Positions 10,299 through 22,793 of a stretch of 64,000 nucleotides of DNA are shown piece by piece. This DNA comes from Aplidium turbinatum (Eukaryota > Chordata > Ascidiacea > Aplousobranchia > Polyclinidae): positions 9,560,501 through 9,624,500 of the forward strand of contig OU964924.1 of assembly GCA_918807975.1 (NCBI GenBank), in the 5' to 3' direction. Positions within the stretch are counted from its first letter, which is position 1, and every line of letters starts with the position of its first letter. A model generated the notes under the pieces. That model saw only the letters and a list, made by a program, of their open reading frames with translations. It did no database searches and was not told the DNA's origin. Position numbers and translations under genes: made by a program.

Positions 10299-12310
10299 AA
10301 ATCTAATATATCTTTTGGTTTTTCAAACATTTAAAGCATAATACTTCCTCACACAGTTATTGGACTGATTCTTCATCTAGCAAAATAACACCCAAAATTC
10401 GTATCCAACACAATAATAAATACTTTTCACACAAATCATAACAGGATTCATGCTTAGTAAGAGCAGAGCCGAACGAACAAAAAACCACATTTAAAAACAC
10501 ATATCTGTTATTCAAATTGTAACAGGTGAAAGAAATTAAGAATAAATACATGAATAAAATAAATAACAACAAGTACAACAATAGAGAAAAGAAGTTAAAC
10601 TGTTGAAGCAATGTGAAGATATGCAGATGAGTCAAAATCGAAACAAAAACAAACAAGTTGGTTTCACAAGCGAATGCCACCTACCTGAAATGACTAAAAA
10701 CTTCTTCGCAAAAGGATGAATCATAATTTTCTTAAAAAATAAACAAGCAAAACAGTTTGTTTGCATTTTTTGACTGTTGTTGATCGATGACAGGTAAATT
10801 CAGTGTTGACAGATTGACTTGTGAAAAGTGTTGCCTTGGGTAGCCAATACAGTACCTTTGCATAGTTATACCATACAACAGACAAGTACTTCTATTTTGC
10901 ATTCATCAAATGCTGGCATTTGCACAATCTCACCTCTTAGTGTAATTTATTAAGAATCGATTTCGCTTTTGTTTTAGCATCTTCAGCTTATTCAAATAGA
11001 ACAAAATTAAACGTTTGATACTATGTTTAAGAATTTGTAGTTTTGCAGTAAACAACAAATAAATAATTAAAAAAAATTAGTTTTATCAGGTAATGTTATC
11101 TAACTCTCTAAAAGACGACAATACTTTTCACTTCGTCGGCTGCATTACCGAGCCAATTATAACGTAAATGTCAAATTTAAGACAATGCATATAAGTTGGA
11201 GGGGTATAGTCAATTTTTTAAGTATTCTGGGATAAGAAATTATTCTGTCATGAAGAGTTGTACTCAAAGCTGCAGATAAAATATCAATTTTTTGCTTTTA
11301 ACAATTGCGTTTAACCATAATTTACTGAAGTGATATGCAAGTATTTACACGATCTTATAATACAAACAAGGCCATGCAACTCTCTATTTCTTGTGTTGAG
11401 ATTTATGCTTCTTGAAAGATTTTATCATAAAAACAAAGACTTTATCCTGCTTGATCGCTCCCGATACGTCTTAAAACCGTGTATGAGATAAAGAGATATG
11501 ATTGTTTTCAAGAACCTTTGGCCACATCTACAATAGCATTGTTTGGGTTCAAACTTGTCTTATCCTACTGATTGTAATAACACTGACGTCATTTGTAAAC
11601 AATATAAATGTCAAAAAAATTAAAGCAAAAATTCTGGATCAAATGCTGCAAAGTATTTCACAAAAGTTTTTTAACCCGAGTGTTGTATAAAAGGGTCAGC
11701 TTTTAAAATACACAATTCAGCAGATAGTTGTTGCCTAGTTTGTCTATAATCATTGATCAATCGCAAATTAAAACAGTTTATCCGTTGCCATTTTAGTTTA
11801 AGCTTTCTTTTACATGCTTAACTTGCACACCATCGGAGTTCTTCAATTTTTCTATGCAATTTTGAACATACACAAATGTTGCCATATTGGACGTCCATAG
11901 TAAAAAGAACAAGAATATCGATGCCATTTTGACTCCAGACATATTTTTCTTCCGGCCAGTAGTGAATTTTTGAAACGACGCAGCTGATGTTACATTGTAA
12001 AAAAGAAATTCAAATTTAAACATCTTGTCAAAATTTCAAGTTTTTTTGAATAGTAAGTATATTGATCATGCTTGATCAGCTGTGACTTCCATGAAGCGAT
12101 ACCCCTATTTGATCAGTCTTATTTTTTCCACAAGCGCCTCCTATCTGCTAAATGTCTTCTCGTAATTTTGCGTCATTTATCTGTATTTTTATTCCTTGCG
12201 CAGTTAAGCGTCATGTGATTCTGACTCTCTTCTGACTTGCCGTTTCATTCTTTTGCGTTTCTTATTTTTCGATTTCTGTGTATGTAGATCTTTTGTTTGT
12301 TTCTTGTTGC
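10299..12310. other. No recognised gene
   Basis: AT-rich sequence. Frames at 10357-10680, 11502-11690 and 11793-12023 have no recognisable similarity. The repeat at 10890-10998 is listed separately. Confidence 0.4.
10890..10998 (-). repeat. Dispersed repeat with a CTGAAGAT...GCGAAA core (copy 1)
   Basis: On the minus strand it reads CTATTTGAATAAG, CTGAAGATGCT, an A-rich loop, AGCGAAATCGATTCTTAAT, then TTACACTAAGAGG and CCAGCATTTGATGAATGCAAAATAG. The second part is shared with 17591-17705 on the other strand. GCT/AGC can form a stem between CTGAAGA(T) and GAAA, which resembles a degenerate hammerhead core. The leading CTATTTGAATAAG also precedes the hammerhead-like motif at 9976-9988, so the repeats are probably related. 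Confidence 0.6.
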
Positions 12311-13515
12311 TCGTCGTCGTCGTCGTCTGAGCTTCTGGGGCCGAGGGTCTCTTCTTTTACCACCCCAGATTCACGATGTTCCCGGACTACACTGGAAGGC
12401 TGCTAGATAGCAGCCAGTCTTTAGTTTCATCATCCATGACGCGCAGACCTTCCACTCCGTTAGGTGGCTTGAAGATGGTACAGTCATTGATGATGTGGTC
12501 TGCGGTCTGTTCCTCGGCACCACATTCACAGGAGGAGGAAGAAGCCATTCCCCATTGGTGCATGGTTGAGCGGAAAAGCCCGACGCCCGTACGGAGACGG
12601 TTGAGGCGCACCCATGCTTGTCTTGGTAGTGTCAGGCCGATGGGGCGTGTGTCGGCGTCGGGGAGGAATGAATGGAGTCTGGTGGTGCTTGACCTCCATT
12701 CAGAATTCCATTTAAGGTCCGCCCAAGTAGCCGCAGAGGTCTTGTTCATCAGCTTCGTTGATCAGAAGCCGAGCGGCTGGCACGAATGGGTGTCTTGATT
12801 TCAGTCGGCGGGGGTGCCCGTTTGGGAAGGCAGAGATCTTGTGGTGGAGAAGATGGTTAGGCTCCAGTGCCCGTCGACCGAGGGACAGAGTGGCTTCTTC
12901 ACAACGAAGCTCAGCAGGTTGGATGCCAGCGAGAATGGGGAGATCGTCCAATGGTGTGGGACGCAGGCATCTGGTCACTGTGCGCAGGGCGCTGTTTATG
13001 GCAGTGTCGATGTTGTGGCAGTGAGCACTGCGGCACCAGACAGGTGCACAGTACTCTGCAGAAGAGTAGACAAAGGCTAAGGCTGTAATTCGCAAAGTGT
13101 CAGCCCTCGCCCCCCAGCTAGAGCCTGCCAGGCGCTTCAGTAGTGCAGCGTGGGATGTGAGTTTCTTGCGCAGTGACACCAAATGGTGGCGGTATGTGAG
13201 CGATCTGTCTAGTGTCACCCCAAGATACCTTGGCTCGGGGCAGAAGGACAGAGGTTTTCCGTTGTTGTGGACATGTAGCTCACGATCAGCTTCCCGATTG
13301 TGTAGGTAGAAAGCTGCCGCCACAGTTTTGGTTTCGCTGAGTTTCAGTCGCCAGTTCTGGAGATAAGCTGGATGGTTTGCATGTCCTGGCTCAAGGTGTC
13401 TTCTAGATTTTTCCACGACTTTGTGGAGTGGAGAATTGCCAGATCGTCCGCATAAGCGTATTTTGCGGAGACCTTGTTGCTCATGTTGCTCATAACTCCA
13501 GAATGCTTCCATTCC
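12311..13515 (-). mobile_element. 5'-truncated LINE, GC-rich, with a (GAC)n 3' tail (copy 1)
   Basis: The minus strand encodes the C-terminal half of a non-LTR reverse transcriptase. The catalytic box YADD lies at 13443-13454, followed by WRLKLSETKTVAAAF, PRYLGVTLDRSLTYRHH, LRPTPLDDLPILAGIQPAEL, and the terminal zinc-knuckle-like CECGAEEQTADH. Family knowledge: this protein type is widespread in invertebrate and fish LINEs related to Jockey/CR1. The copy ends in a (GACGAC)n microsatellite, read as (CGT)n at 12311-12328. Two frame breaks are visible: one near 13375 between the YADD part and WRLKL, and a 2-bp loss near 12735 relative to copy 2. Plus-strand frames here (12376, 12758 and others) are shadows. 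Its GC content is far above its surroundings. Confidence 0.9.
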
Positions 13516-16500
13516 TGTAATTTGCTTGATATTGTTCGATTTTTTTTTATTGTTCTTTAGTTCGTTTTCCGTTCAACTTGACATTTTCCAATGTGTGAGT
13601 TACTGGGGAAAAATGAAGCCCGCGTAAACATCGTTAGCGTATTGAGGGTCCGGGTCCGAAAGCAAAGAACCACTACTTTTTAAAGTTATTTTTATTTTGC
13701 AGAACCATTTCCAGATGGCCATGGCAGAGCTTTATCTGTGAGTGGGCCTAACCTCACGTGATGAACAACAAGTTTTATAAATTTTACTGCTGAATGTTTC
13801 AACTTTCCGACAAGTTTTAATTGTCAGAATTTGAAGCACAACACAAAGCAAAGTTGCAGATTTTCATCAATCGAAAATAATAAAATAATTAATTTGCATT
13901 ATTATGAATGATAGGCTAAGTTTCTCATAACATGTAAAATTTTAAAGCGATTGAATAATTTAGCCCATCGTACTCTTTAATTTGACAATGTTAAAGCATG
14001 TTTAGTTGAAGTGTCGCACTGCGAAAAACTTGGCTGATTGGTGAAAATAAGTCGGCCATGAATCACATAACAAAGAACCACACCTATTTCTTTTTAGCTA
14101 AACTTAAACATTTGATTTAAATGCTACTTTCGTCAAATTTTACATCGCTAAATGCCGATGCTTTGGGTAAACAAACATAGACATTTGCAGTGGCGGACGC
14201 AGAAATTTTTCAAGCTGGGGGTGGAGTGGGGGTTGGAAAAAAAATATGAAACCATTCTAATCGTAACTAACAGTTTAGTTTACAGCTGAAACGAACGTGG
14301 GTCTATGACAGGTCAATAAACGTACACTTGTCGTTGTGCTGATGATTAGGACTACAAGATGGTCGAGAAAGCGTGACAAGATCAGCATCCTTTTTTTTTT
14401 GTTAAAAATTTGTTGGTTAATGCAAATATGTAATGTAAATCTTGAATGCAATCCACTGTCGGTTCAGAATTTTGCCGGTGTTTCCATGGAGAACGAAGAC
14501 GTTTTTTTTTATTGGGGTTATGTTAAAACCGCTTTGTATAGCAAAAAGGAATTTATAATACTCGTTGCAGTGCCTTGCTTTTACTTTGCGACAGAGAAAG
14601 GTGGGTTAAAGATGATAAAAATTTCTACAAACCCTGCGATGAATTATTAATTTATTTATAAAAAAAAAAAAAAATTGAAACAGGTTGTGGCTTGTTTGAA
14701 ACACCCCTGAGTGAAAGCAGTCAGTTAAACCATTAAAACGTCGTATACTGTATTGTAAAAAAAAGATGTAGCCTACCCTTGGACTACACAGACTAATGGC
14801 ATCAGACAAAATAACAGCAGCTACAGAACAATTTAAAGTTGCACAAACCCGATTCAAAGCTAAACGCAGCATCCAAATGATATCAAACAGTCGAGAACAG
14901 AAAATAATCGTAATCTGTAATGCCTTCAGTGCGTTGATACCAGGTAGACAAAACAGCGTTGTGAACCTTTTATAGGGACGCCGGCCAGCGGTTAAATACA
15001 CTGTCTTAATGTTCAGTATTCATAGAGGAAAAATTTCAATGCTTCGATATTTCTCGTCGGCTTATACTCTTTTTTTTTCTTTTTAAAGAATGGAATCAAA
15101 TGTTTTACTCAAGGTGTAACAAAATATGAAATTATCACCAAGTTTTGCAGATAGAAGAACGAACTTTCAACAAAATGTTATGTTGAAGGGCTTAGTTAGA
15201 TGGTTCTCATAAGAAGCCATACCAAACCTTGGGGCAAACAATTGTGGTTTGGTTAGAGCAAGGGTTCTCAAAAGAGATGAAAAGAAAATTGACAGACTTC
15301 AAAATTATTGATGAATGCTTAAAATCTAATCTGAACAAAATTTATGAGATAAATTTATGCTCAGACGTCAGCAACGGTTTGAGAAGTAAAAAAAGTTAAA
15401 AAGTTCTAAGTTGAGGTGCGAAGGAAAAACTTTGGCAAAGAAACAGAAAATGATAAAGATGACAGCATAAAGAAATTGCACAAAACTATCGTAAAAACTA
15501 CCTATTCCATTTCCTTTATTCTTTGTGTTTTTTTGCTTTATTGGAAGGGAGTTTAGTTGTGCTTTCAGTCACCGTTGACCAGTAGTTCAAATTTTAACTT
15601 ATTGTTGCCATCTACCGACAATAAAAAAATAATTATTCATACAGGAAAATTTAACAATCGTGTGAAGCAAGGAAGTGTAAAATTACAAAGGAAAAAAGAA
15701 TATCTGTCGTGCAAGCAACTTTCAAGTGTGCAGTCATAAAGTAAAACGAGTTCTAGTTTAAATTATTAATGGATGCAATGCATTGGTCCAACTGCACCAT
15801 ATTTTCATGACATGATTTAATGACCATCTAATGTCGTGAGTCATAAAATATTTATTTAGAAAATGCAATAGAGCAGGGTAAATCAACCATTCGACTTCTT
15901 TAACATTTGCATTCATAAATAACTTAAATGTAAATAACACCATCCACTTTTGGTGGTACGTATCTGAAAGAAGATCTGAGCTTGAATAAGTTAAATAATC
16001 CAAGACAAATTCATAAAATCTTACATTTAAGATCTAAGCTATGTTGTTTTATGCGTAAGTTTTTTTCATTATTTCCTATGTTGTAGCCTACTTAAAAAGG
16101 TTTATATAAATTTTTTGAAAAGTTTGTAAGCCTAATCCAAAATTAGAAGAACTTTAATCAAAATTCTGATTTGTTTTGTACACAAATCAATGAAACATAT
16201 ATTTACATCAACAACGGAAGAAGTAGGCAAAGTTCTGTAAAGCCCATTCGGACCAAGCTATTTTTTGCAGCTAATGACCTGACGTATGAACTGATTCCAT
16301 CTACACTTCCATTTTCTAAAAGCTTTTGATATAAAAACGTTAGCCTACAAGTTTTTTTTTTGGGCAAAGTTAGAGCAAAATTATTGACAAACTTGTTACA
16401 ATTTTAAGTGGACACACAATCATACTCTACCAGTTTTTTGCTATTGCTTTTTTGCTAAAAGTAAATTTTTGCTAAAAGCTGTTTTGCTAAAGGTATGGAC

Positions 16501-17054
16501 GGAACCCGTCCACCCGTCAGTCCTAATAGGGTAAAAGACTAAACCCACTACTATGTTCACTATAAACCACTCCGTTGCATATTTTGTAACAACAAATCAA
16601 CTTCGATTTTCGAAAAGCATTTTTCGAAAAATCGATTTTGATCAGGTATGTCATGGTCAATACAACTGAAAGATGAAAATATCAAAATGTTGAAAAGGCA
16701 CGCAAGACTTGGGTTATAATAATTTTATGGTAGCCTATAGTCGATAACGATCGAATGAAGAATGTAGTCGATACTGAGCTAATGGTCCGTTAATGCTGTG
16801 TTTAAAAATCAAATACGTTCAATAACTAAAAGCAAAATAGAACGTATGAAGCTTACGTGTGCAACATCTTTCAGTTTTAAAGTTAGTCATTAACAACAGT
16901 AATTTTGAGTGTAGTTTTCAAGCTTCTTCTATGAAATTATTCTACTTTATTTGATTCGTTTCACCCCTATACTTTTTGTACGGGTAGGTACATTGAGGGC
17001 TGCGAAAGTTTACTTTTATTGCAATGCACCATATTGATGCTATTCCGTCTAGAA
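13516..17054. other. No recognised gene; one isolated hAT-like end
   Basis: AT-rich DNA with unremarkable frames at 14336-14650, 14606-15001, 15557-15739 and 15758-16003. At 14190 the sequence CAGTGGCGGACGCAG followed by a G-rich patch looks like the left terminus of a hAT MITE, but I find no matching right end. A short palindrome GGACGGAACCCGTCC lies at about 16498. Confidence 0.4.
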
Positions 17055-17580
17055 CAGTGTTTCTTAACCATTTTTGGATCACTATCTACTAAAACATTCT
17101 TTGAAAAGCTATGGACCCCTTAGCAAGAAACACATTGCAAGTGTCGAAATTATGTTTTAATCAACATATTGGTGGTCCAAACACTAGCACACACGTACAA
17201 CAATGGTGAAGCTTTTATTTCCTTCATTACCTGTTTCAGGATAGTAGCCGAAATGTCAGTAATTCTGGATCTAGTTGGGTCATTTGACAAAGGCACGCAT
17301 TCAAGTTTCTTACTTTGTTCTATGCTGCAAACCAGCTCAGCCATTTCCAGGGCGCACGATTTTATCAGTGTCTCTCCAGTCATATGTGCTTTCTTTGGCT
17401 TAGCAATGTTGTAAGCACCTTTATGAGATGCTTCAAGACAAGGCTTCTATGTTGTAAGAAACCGTATTTCGGCAAATTCTCAGCTTTTTCAAATAGAGCC
17501 TTTGAATTTTTATGCATGTTGATAATATCGGAGTTTGCTTTATTTGTTCGTTTTACGTATTTTTCAAATTTTCTTTTTTA
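17055..17580 (-). mobile_element. hAT transposon fragment with transposase remnant
   Basis: The terminus CAGTGTTTCTTAACC at 17055 is a typical hAT/Charlie end. On the minus strand, 17440 down to 17150 encodes a piece of ZBED5/GTF2IRD2-like hAT transposase: AYNIAKPKKAHMTGETLIK, then VPLSNDPTRSRITDI (usual SLSNDTVxRRIxDM) and QVMKEIKASP. It lies just before the catalytic region, which is missing or unrecognisable. The far end is not found, so this is a truncated fossil. Confidence 0.7.
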
Positions 17581-17590
17581 CATGTGCTAG

Positions 17591-17705
17591 CTGAAGATGC
17601 TGTTACTATAGCGAAATCGATTCTTAATTAAATTACACTAAGTAAGAGGTTAGATTGTTGTGCAAATGCCAGCATTTGATGAATGCAAAATAGCAGTACC
17701 ATTTG
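17591..17705 (+). repeat. Dispersed repeat with a CTGAAGAT...GCGAAA core (copy 2)
   Basis: Matches the minus strand of 10890-10985: CTGAAGATGCT, loop, AGCGAAATCGATTCTTAAT, TTACACTAAG, then CCAGCATTTGATGAATGCAA. The two copies differ by small indels and substitutions. The sequence upstream is not shared, so the repeat apparently starts at the CTGAAGA core. Confidence 0.6.
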
Positions 17706-17929
17706 ATAGTACATTATGCTTTCTCCAACCTCTTTTTGATTTTAATTGTTGTAGAATTGCTTATTCCAAAATTTTGCACTAACTTCTGATTTTAACTCCA
17801 ACGCGCCTTTTTCATCCTTTTGACGTGCAATAGGCTATATGTGAATATTTTTATGTTCAATGACCATAATAATCTACGTCACCGAAATCAATGTTTGGCT
17901 AAGTAACTTGTAAATAATTGATTGTGGGA

Positions 17930-18110
17930 ACCTTTATCCTTGGTATGAGTTCAATCCTGGCAGTTTCGCATTCTTGATGAGGCTTTGAACCAACGACACA
18001 GGCTCCATCACAAAGACATAGTAAAATTTACGCCGTTTAATGTGATGTTGTCAGTAAATTATTCCATCCATTAGGTGCCGCTGAATGGATAAGCTTTCCC
18101 GTAGTTACAT
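17930..18110 (-). repeat. SINE family A, partial copy without tRNA head
   Basis: Shares with 20877-21172 and 62891-63181 the words CTTTATCC, AATCCTGGCAGTTT, GAGGCTTTGAA and ATTCCATCCATTAGGTGCCGC. In SINE orientation this is the body and tail. The tRNA-like head present in the other copies is lost or too diverged here. More decayed than the other two copies. Confidence 0.65.
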
Positions 18111-18559
18111 TTTTCAATCCCGCTCATTCAATTGGCTCTCGGTGAGAATAAATTTATTTCTATTATTTTTAGAGCATTTTTTTCCCAAATAGGTATGATT
18201 TACTGTACAACGCATGCATCCAAGACAGAGCATAAACAGTTTTGTTGGAATAATGACTAGGGTAATGTGGCATGCATGGGTGTTGTGGAAGATGGAAACC
18301 TTGTAAAAGACAATTGTTCCCCTCCTGTATTCTTAAAAAGACCCTGTTACGAGTAACCTACATAAGTTATATGTACCCATGTGTTTACTGGAAGACTCTC
18401 GGTATTTTTATCTAACAATGTTGGTATTTCCAAACACTACAAGTTAATTTCGGCCATCTGGGACAGTGGAATCATCTTGAAGTCTTTTGTAGCATGCTTC
18501 CAGGAAATGGTAACTGTGCATAGCGCAGTCCTATTTATTGGTTAATTGATGCAAGCTTT

Positions 18560-19330
18560 ATGATGATTATGTGCCTGATCTGATACAGACGTTGGTGATC
18601 ATGGTTTTCCAAACTTCTCTGTCATTTGCCATTCGTATAAAATCGTTCGTTTTGACTATTGCGTTTGTGGCCCATTGATTCAAGCTGATTAAGTAAGTTA
18701 ATCTTTGTCGACCACTGCTTCTTTTTCCCTGCATCATTCCCAATAGTAGCCTAGTAATTTTTCCAAATCTCCATATCTGTGAATATGACCTACAAATCAT
18801 CTGGCGCCTTCTAACTGTTGTTATTAATCCCCTTTCTGCTTTTGCTAATTTCATAACTTCGTCATTACTCTTCTTTTCAGTCCAAGATATCCTCAACATC
18901 CTTCTGAGAAACCACATTTCAGCAGCCTCTAGTCGTTTGTTCATATCTTTACTTATTGTCCAGCATTCACATCCGTAGGTTAGAATTGATTCTACATATG
19001 CTTTAGTTTAATTTTGGTCTTTATGGACATGTTGCGATTCCTGAAGACTGTGCTCATTTCACTGAAACTATCCTTTGCTATAGCGATTCTCTTTTTAAGT
19101 TCAGTGTAACTTTTGCCATCGGAAGTTGTAATGTACCCAAGATATTTAAAATTATTAACTTGTTTCACTGTAACACCATTGAGTGTAAGGCTGCAATTTG
19201 GATATATTTTCTTTTTTGATACAGTCATGCATTATGTTTTTCTTGAATTTAGCTCTAGTCTAAACCCATTGCTTTACTCTTATTGACAACAGAATTTAAT
19301 AAGTCCTGTTGATTGTTCGCAAGCTTTATA
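18560..19330 (-). mobile_element. LINE fragment, C-terminal reverse transcriptase region (RTE-like)
   Basis: Minus-strand frames 19228-18992 and 18944-18567 give, in order, VVNKSKAMGL, MTVSKKKIYPNCSLTLNG, VNNFKYLGYITTSDG (the FxYLG motif), KRIAIAKDSF, EAAEMWFLRRMLRISWTEKK (position about 18900), VRRRQMI, WATNAIVKTNDFIRMA and DREVWKTMITNVC. This is the standard tail of an RTE/CFDP2-like reverse transcriptase. It has more residues intact than the 7.5-kb copy and at least one frame break near 18970. The palm with the catalytic Asp pair is absent, so it is a 5'-truncated dead copy. Confidence 0.85.
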
Positions 19331-20876
19331 TGAACCACTAAAGTAAAACGTGGTTTTATTATCTACTTGCGTTTGCTACATCCTTCAATTCAATTTTGGA
19401 ATGCATAAAAGAAACAAACGCTGTATCATTGTACCAGCAATTGCGCAGGACAAAAGGCAACAAAAAAAGTAGCTAACCACAATGGTTGAAGCATACAAAC
19501 AATGAAGGCAAGAAATTAGCCAACAAAAATAAATTGAGCATGGCCATTATAGCTAACATGTTAAAGAGATGAATTAGTTGCAACATTCAGTCTTTCTCAA
19601 GCTGCTGATAAAGAGGTCAAAGATGGCTGAGTCTGAGAATCGATAAAACATTCATGCGTTAGCAATTAGACCATTTACAAAAAAATTGCTCAGTGATTTG
19701 AGTGTTCGTAGCGACAACAATCAGCTTAAATCGGAGAATAGAGTTTAAAAACATTGGATACAAATTAGAGTGGTAGGCCTAATCATTGGCTTTCAAAGTT
19801 TATTAAAAGAAACTTGTTTGCACATACTATGATTGTGGCTGTAGGTTATAGGACTATTAAATGAAAGGTGGACGGTTTGATTTTTAGGTCAGTATTAAAA
19901 GTAATATTTTTAGTGTAATATCACATACATAAAAAGAGCTTCTTTATGTTTGAAGGATGGAGCTAATTAATTGTATTGTTCGTAGCAAAATTCTATCACG
20001 TAGTCTTGAAAAACAACTGTTCAAACATACATTAACGAAAATTACTGAAACAAATCATAATTGAAAGAGGATAACCTACACAATCGGACGCTTCGAATAA
20101 AAATTCAAGTAGATTTTGATGCAGAACCACATACAGAAGCGTAGTCAAGTTTATTGACAGCATAAATCTACTTATAGTGTAGAGCCGAGCAGTGTAGATC
20201 GTTTGAACCATTACATCTGTAACCACTTGACTAAAACAATATAAAGAACTTTTGTTTGTATAGTTGAAAGTTCAGCGAAAGAAGCTGTGGTCCTGCGTGT
20301 TAGCTGGAAAATTGGGATTTAAATCAGCTGTAAGCTACACCGCGATGTTATATGCAAAGTATTTTATTGTTTTTGTCAATATTTTGAACATGCATGGTTG
20401 TTATATGCAGTAGAGTAGTAAACAAATGCACGGCAGCCAACCTGCAGTCATAGCAGGGAACCAACGTTTGGGACTTTATCCGGACATGGTTATGTAATGT
20501 GGTCTACTTAGTAGCAGATCGACTTGTTGTGAAAACAAGCTACGTTCTTTGTATCAACTGAGATAACAAAGGTGAGTGTGTTCTAAAATAAAACAAATGC
20601 TTGCTCAAAAAACTGTCTCAGTATCTGTTGTAAATTAGAAGGAAGGAAGCATAGGCTACCTAACATTATACTTGCGCTTTGAACAAAGCATATTTACAGT
20701 AGATTGAGCCAAGTGAGACTGAGAGCCGAAAATGAAGCGAGTTTTTACGCTAATGTATGCAAAGACCACGAAAGTAACAAAAATTTCTCTGCTGGTAGAA
20801 AAATTGGTGCAGGCAATCATTGTTGTTTAATTTGTGTAAGAAGTAAATAACTGGCAAAATGGCAAACTCTCTCCCG
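19331..20876. other. No recognised gene
   Basis: AT-rich sequence without recognisable coding similarity or repeat structure. The frame at 20032-20226 is unsupported. Confidence 0.4.
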
Positions 20877-21172
20877 AAATTGATTGATTGAATCTTTATC
20901 CTCGGACTAGGAAAGCTTCTTGCAGAGCTTAATCCTGGCAGTTTTGCATACTTGTAGAGGCTTTGAATCACTGACTCAGGCCCGGTCACAGAGTGAAGTT
21001 TCTGATTGTTGAAGTCTTGTTGCCGGGGAACTATTCCATCCATTAGATGCCGCTGAATGGAGAGCAGTCCTTAACGTGCGTTGCTCAAGCGCACACCCCG
21101 AGAGTCGAACCAGCGCCGCTTGATCTTGAAGCTTCTTTGTTCCAGAAGTGACACGCTAACCAATTGAGCTAT
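20877..21172 (-). repeat. SINE family A, full-length copy with tRNA-derived head
   Basis: Read on the minus strand, the head is TAGCTCAATTGGTTAGCGT (box A-like), a variable stretch, then GGTTCGACTCTCGGGG (box B-like), followed by a unique body (CATTCAGCGGCATCTAATGG and on) and a 3' end GGATAAAGATTCAATCAATC. A polymerase III promoter in the head and a short simple tail are the hallmarks of a tRNA-derived SINE. It is about 295 bp long. Confidence 0.8.
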
Positions 21173-22150
21173 TTAAATATAACCATATCCACTTAAAATC
21201 TATTTCGAAACTTCGACAGGCTTGTTAGCCTTTCGTGCAGTGAAATGCATGAATATTTCTGTAGTATTTGCGTAGAAATATATGTGAAATCTACTCCAAG
21301 TCAAAGTCCCTGAACATAACATGTTATTGCTTATAATCGGCCCAGCCTATGCAGCCTATTCTCCCATGGTAGAAAATAGAAATATACCACTTTCCGACGG
21401 ATAACAAATTTCCACAACAAACGTCGGATTTTTCATAGAAATATTTACCTGGAAGGTTTTTTGAAAAACATTCTGTATGTTGTAATACAAAATTACTTTT
21501 TAGACACTGTGAATAGTTCAATGACAAGGTCCGATGTAGGTCATACCAAGGAGTAGGCCTAATGTATGTGAATTAGTGATGGTTGCAACTATTGCTAGAA
21601 ACGTTAGTAATGGCAATCGCCTACCTGTAATTAGGCTATAAAACAAGTGAAATGTGCATCTATGGATATAGGGTCAAGCTGGCTGGCTGGTCAGGTTTGG
21701 ATTCAGCACCTCAAAATTACTCTAAAACGATTTGCAAAGTTGACAACGCACTGGTCAACGCGTCGTGTTGACCAGTGATAAATCAGGTCACCAAATATTT
21801 TTCTAATTTGAGCGTAACAACTGTTTTTAGTGATTTAATAACCTTGATTAAACATAGGTAACCAGGTTAGTGAAGTAGGTCTAAAAGCCGTTGGTTATTG
21901 GTTTTCTTATTTCAACTACATTTGTATAGATATAGGACATTACATTCATGACGAATAGTTTCAATCGACCGTCATGAATTTGCTCGTTTTTATCCAGAAC
22001 ATTGTTATGTCGATCAGATGAAACTTATCAACGCATGTGCAGCTGCAAACAGTGAAATTGAGAGCAAAATAATAAGATTTCGGCAAATAGATATAAATAA
22101 AATTTTTGAAGCATTAGTGCTGTATAAAAGATCAACTACAGGTAGTGCGT
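21173..22150. other. No recognised gene
   Basis: AT-rich DNA. The words CAACGCACTGGTCAACGCG and GTGTTGACCAGTG near 21750 form a short inverted repeat. I recognise nothing else. Confidence 0.4.
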
Positions 22151-22158
22151 ATGTAGTT

Positions 22159-22591
22159 CAGTAGCGTAGCCAGGAATTTTGAAAGGGGGGGTTTTGACCA
22201 CCCAACGGCGGGGGGTCTGGGGGGCTCCCCCAGAAAATTTTGAAAAATTATTTTGAATTTGGTGCATTCTGAGAGCATTTTCAACAAAAATGTGGGTACG
22301 AATATTCCTGTAAAATGGTGCTGTCCGGTGGCATAGCAAAAGGATAAGATCATGTTTTCTTCGGCATTTTTCGGAAAAAAAAGCTAAGTCTCTGTGTTTT
22401 CTTGTTGCTAATTCCTGGCTGAGATGTTTGAATGTTTGGTATTGGCAAAACTCGTTCTTTTAATGCAATTTTGTTTAAAATTAGGCAATTTTTTTTTTAG
22501 ACTGAAAGCATCATTCTCAATATCGTGACGTCACACGCGTGCCTAAGGGGGGGTTGTAACCCCCAAAACCCCCCCCTTGGCTACGCCACTG
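22159..22591. mobile_element. hAT-type MITE with perfect 8-bp target duplication
   Basis: Ends CAGTAGCGTAGCCAGG and GGCTACGCCACTG are inverted repeats, each followed inward by G/C runs. The flanks 22151-22158 and 22592-22599 are both ATGTAGTT. It is 433 bp long with no coding capacity, a non-autonomous hAT derivative. Frames on the minus strand at 22132-22353 only read through it. Confidence 0.9.
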
Positions 22592-22793
22592 ATGTAGTTT
22601 ATTTATATATTTTGCTTACAGTTGACGAGCAATTAATGTCTTCCAAGTCTCGTTCTTCGTTGATGCTAAATGAGCCTGATAAATACGGGATACAATTTTA
22701 GCCTTTTAGGTACTAGACTAGCCGATATCAAAACAAAATATGTCGCAAAGATTATTCCATATCCTGACGTCCAACAAAGAGAACAGCTTAGAA

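Noticed and set aside
12376-13309. Several plus-strand frames at 12.4-13.3 kb
   Set aside because: Antisense shadows of the LINE copy 1 coding strand.
21060-21172. Possible tRNA gene
   Set aside because: Box A- and B-like words are present, but the sequence continues into a repeated SINE body and the cloverleaf is not complete.
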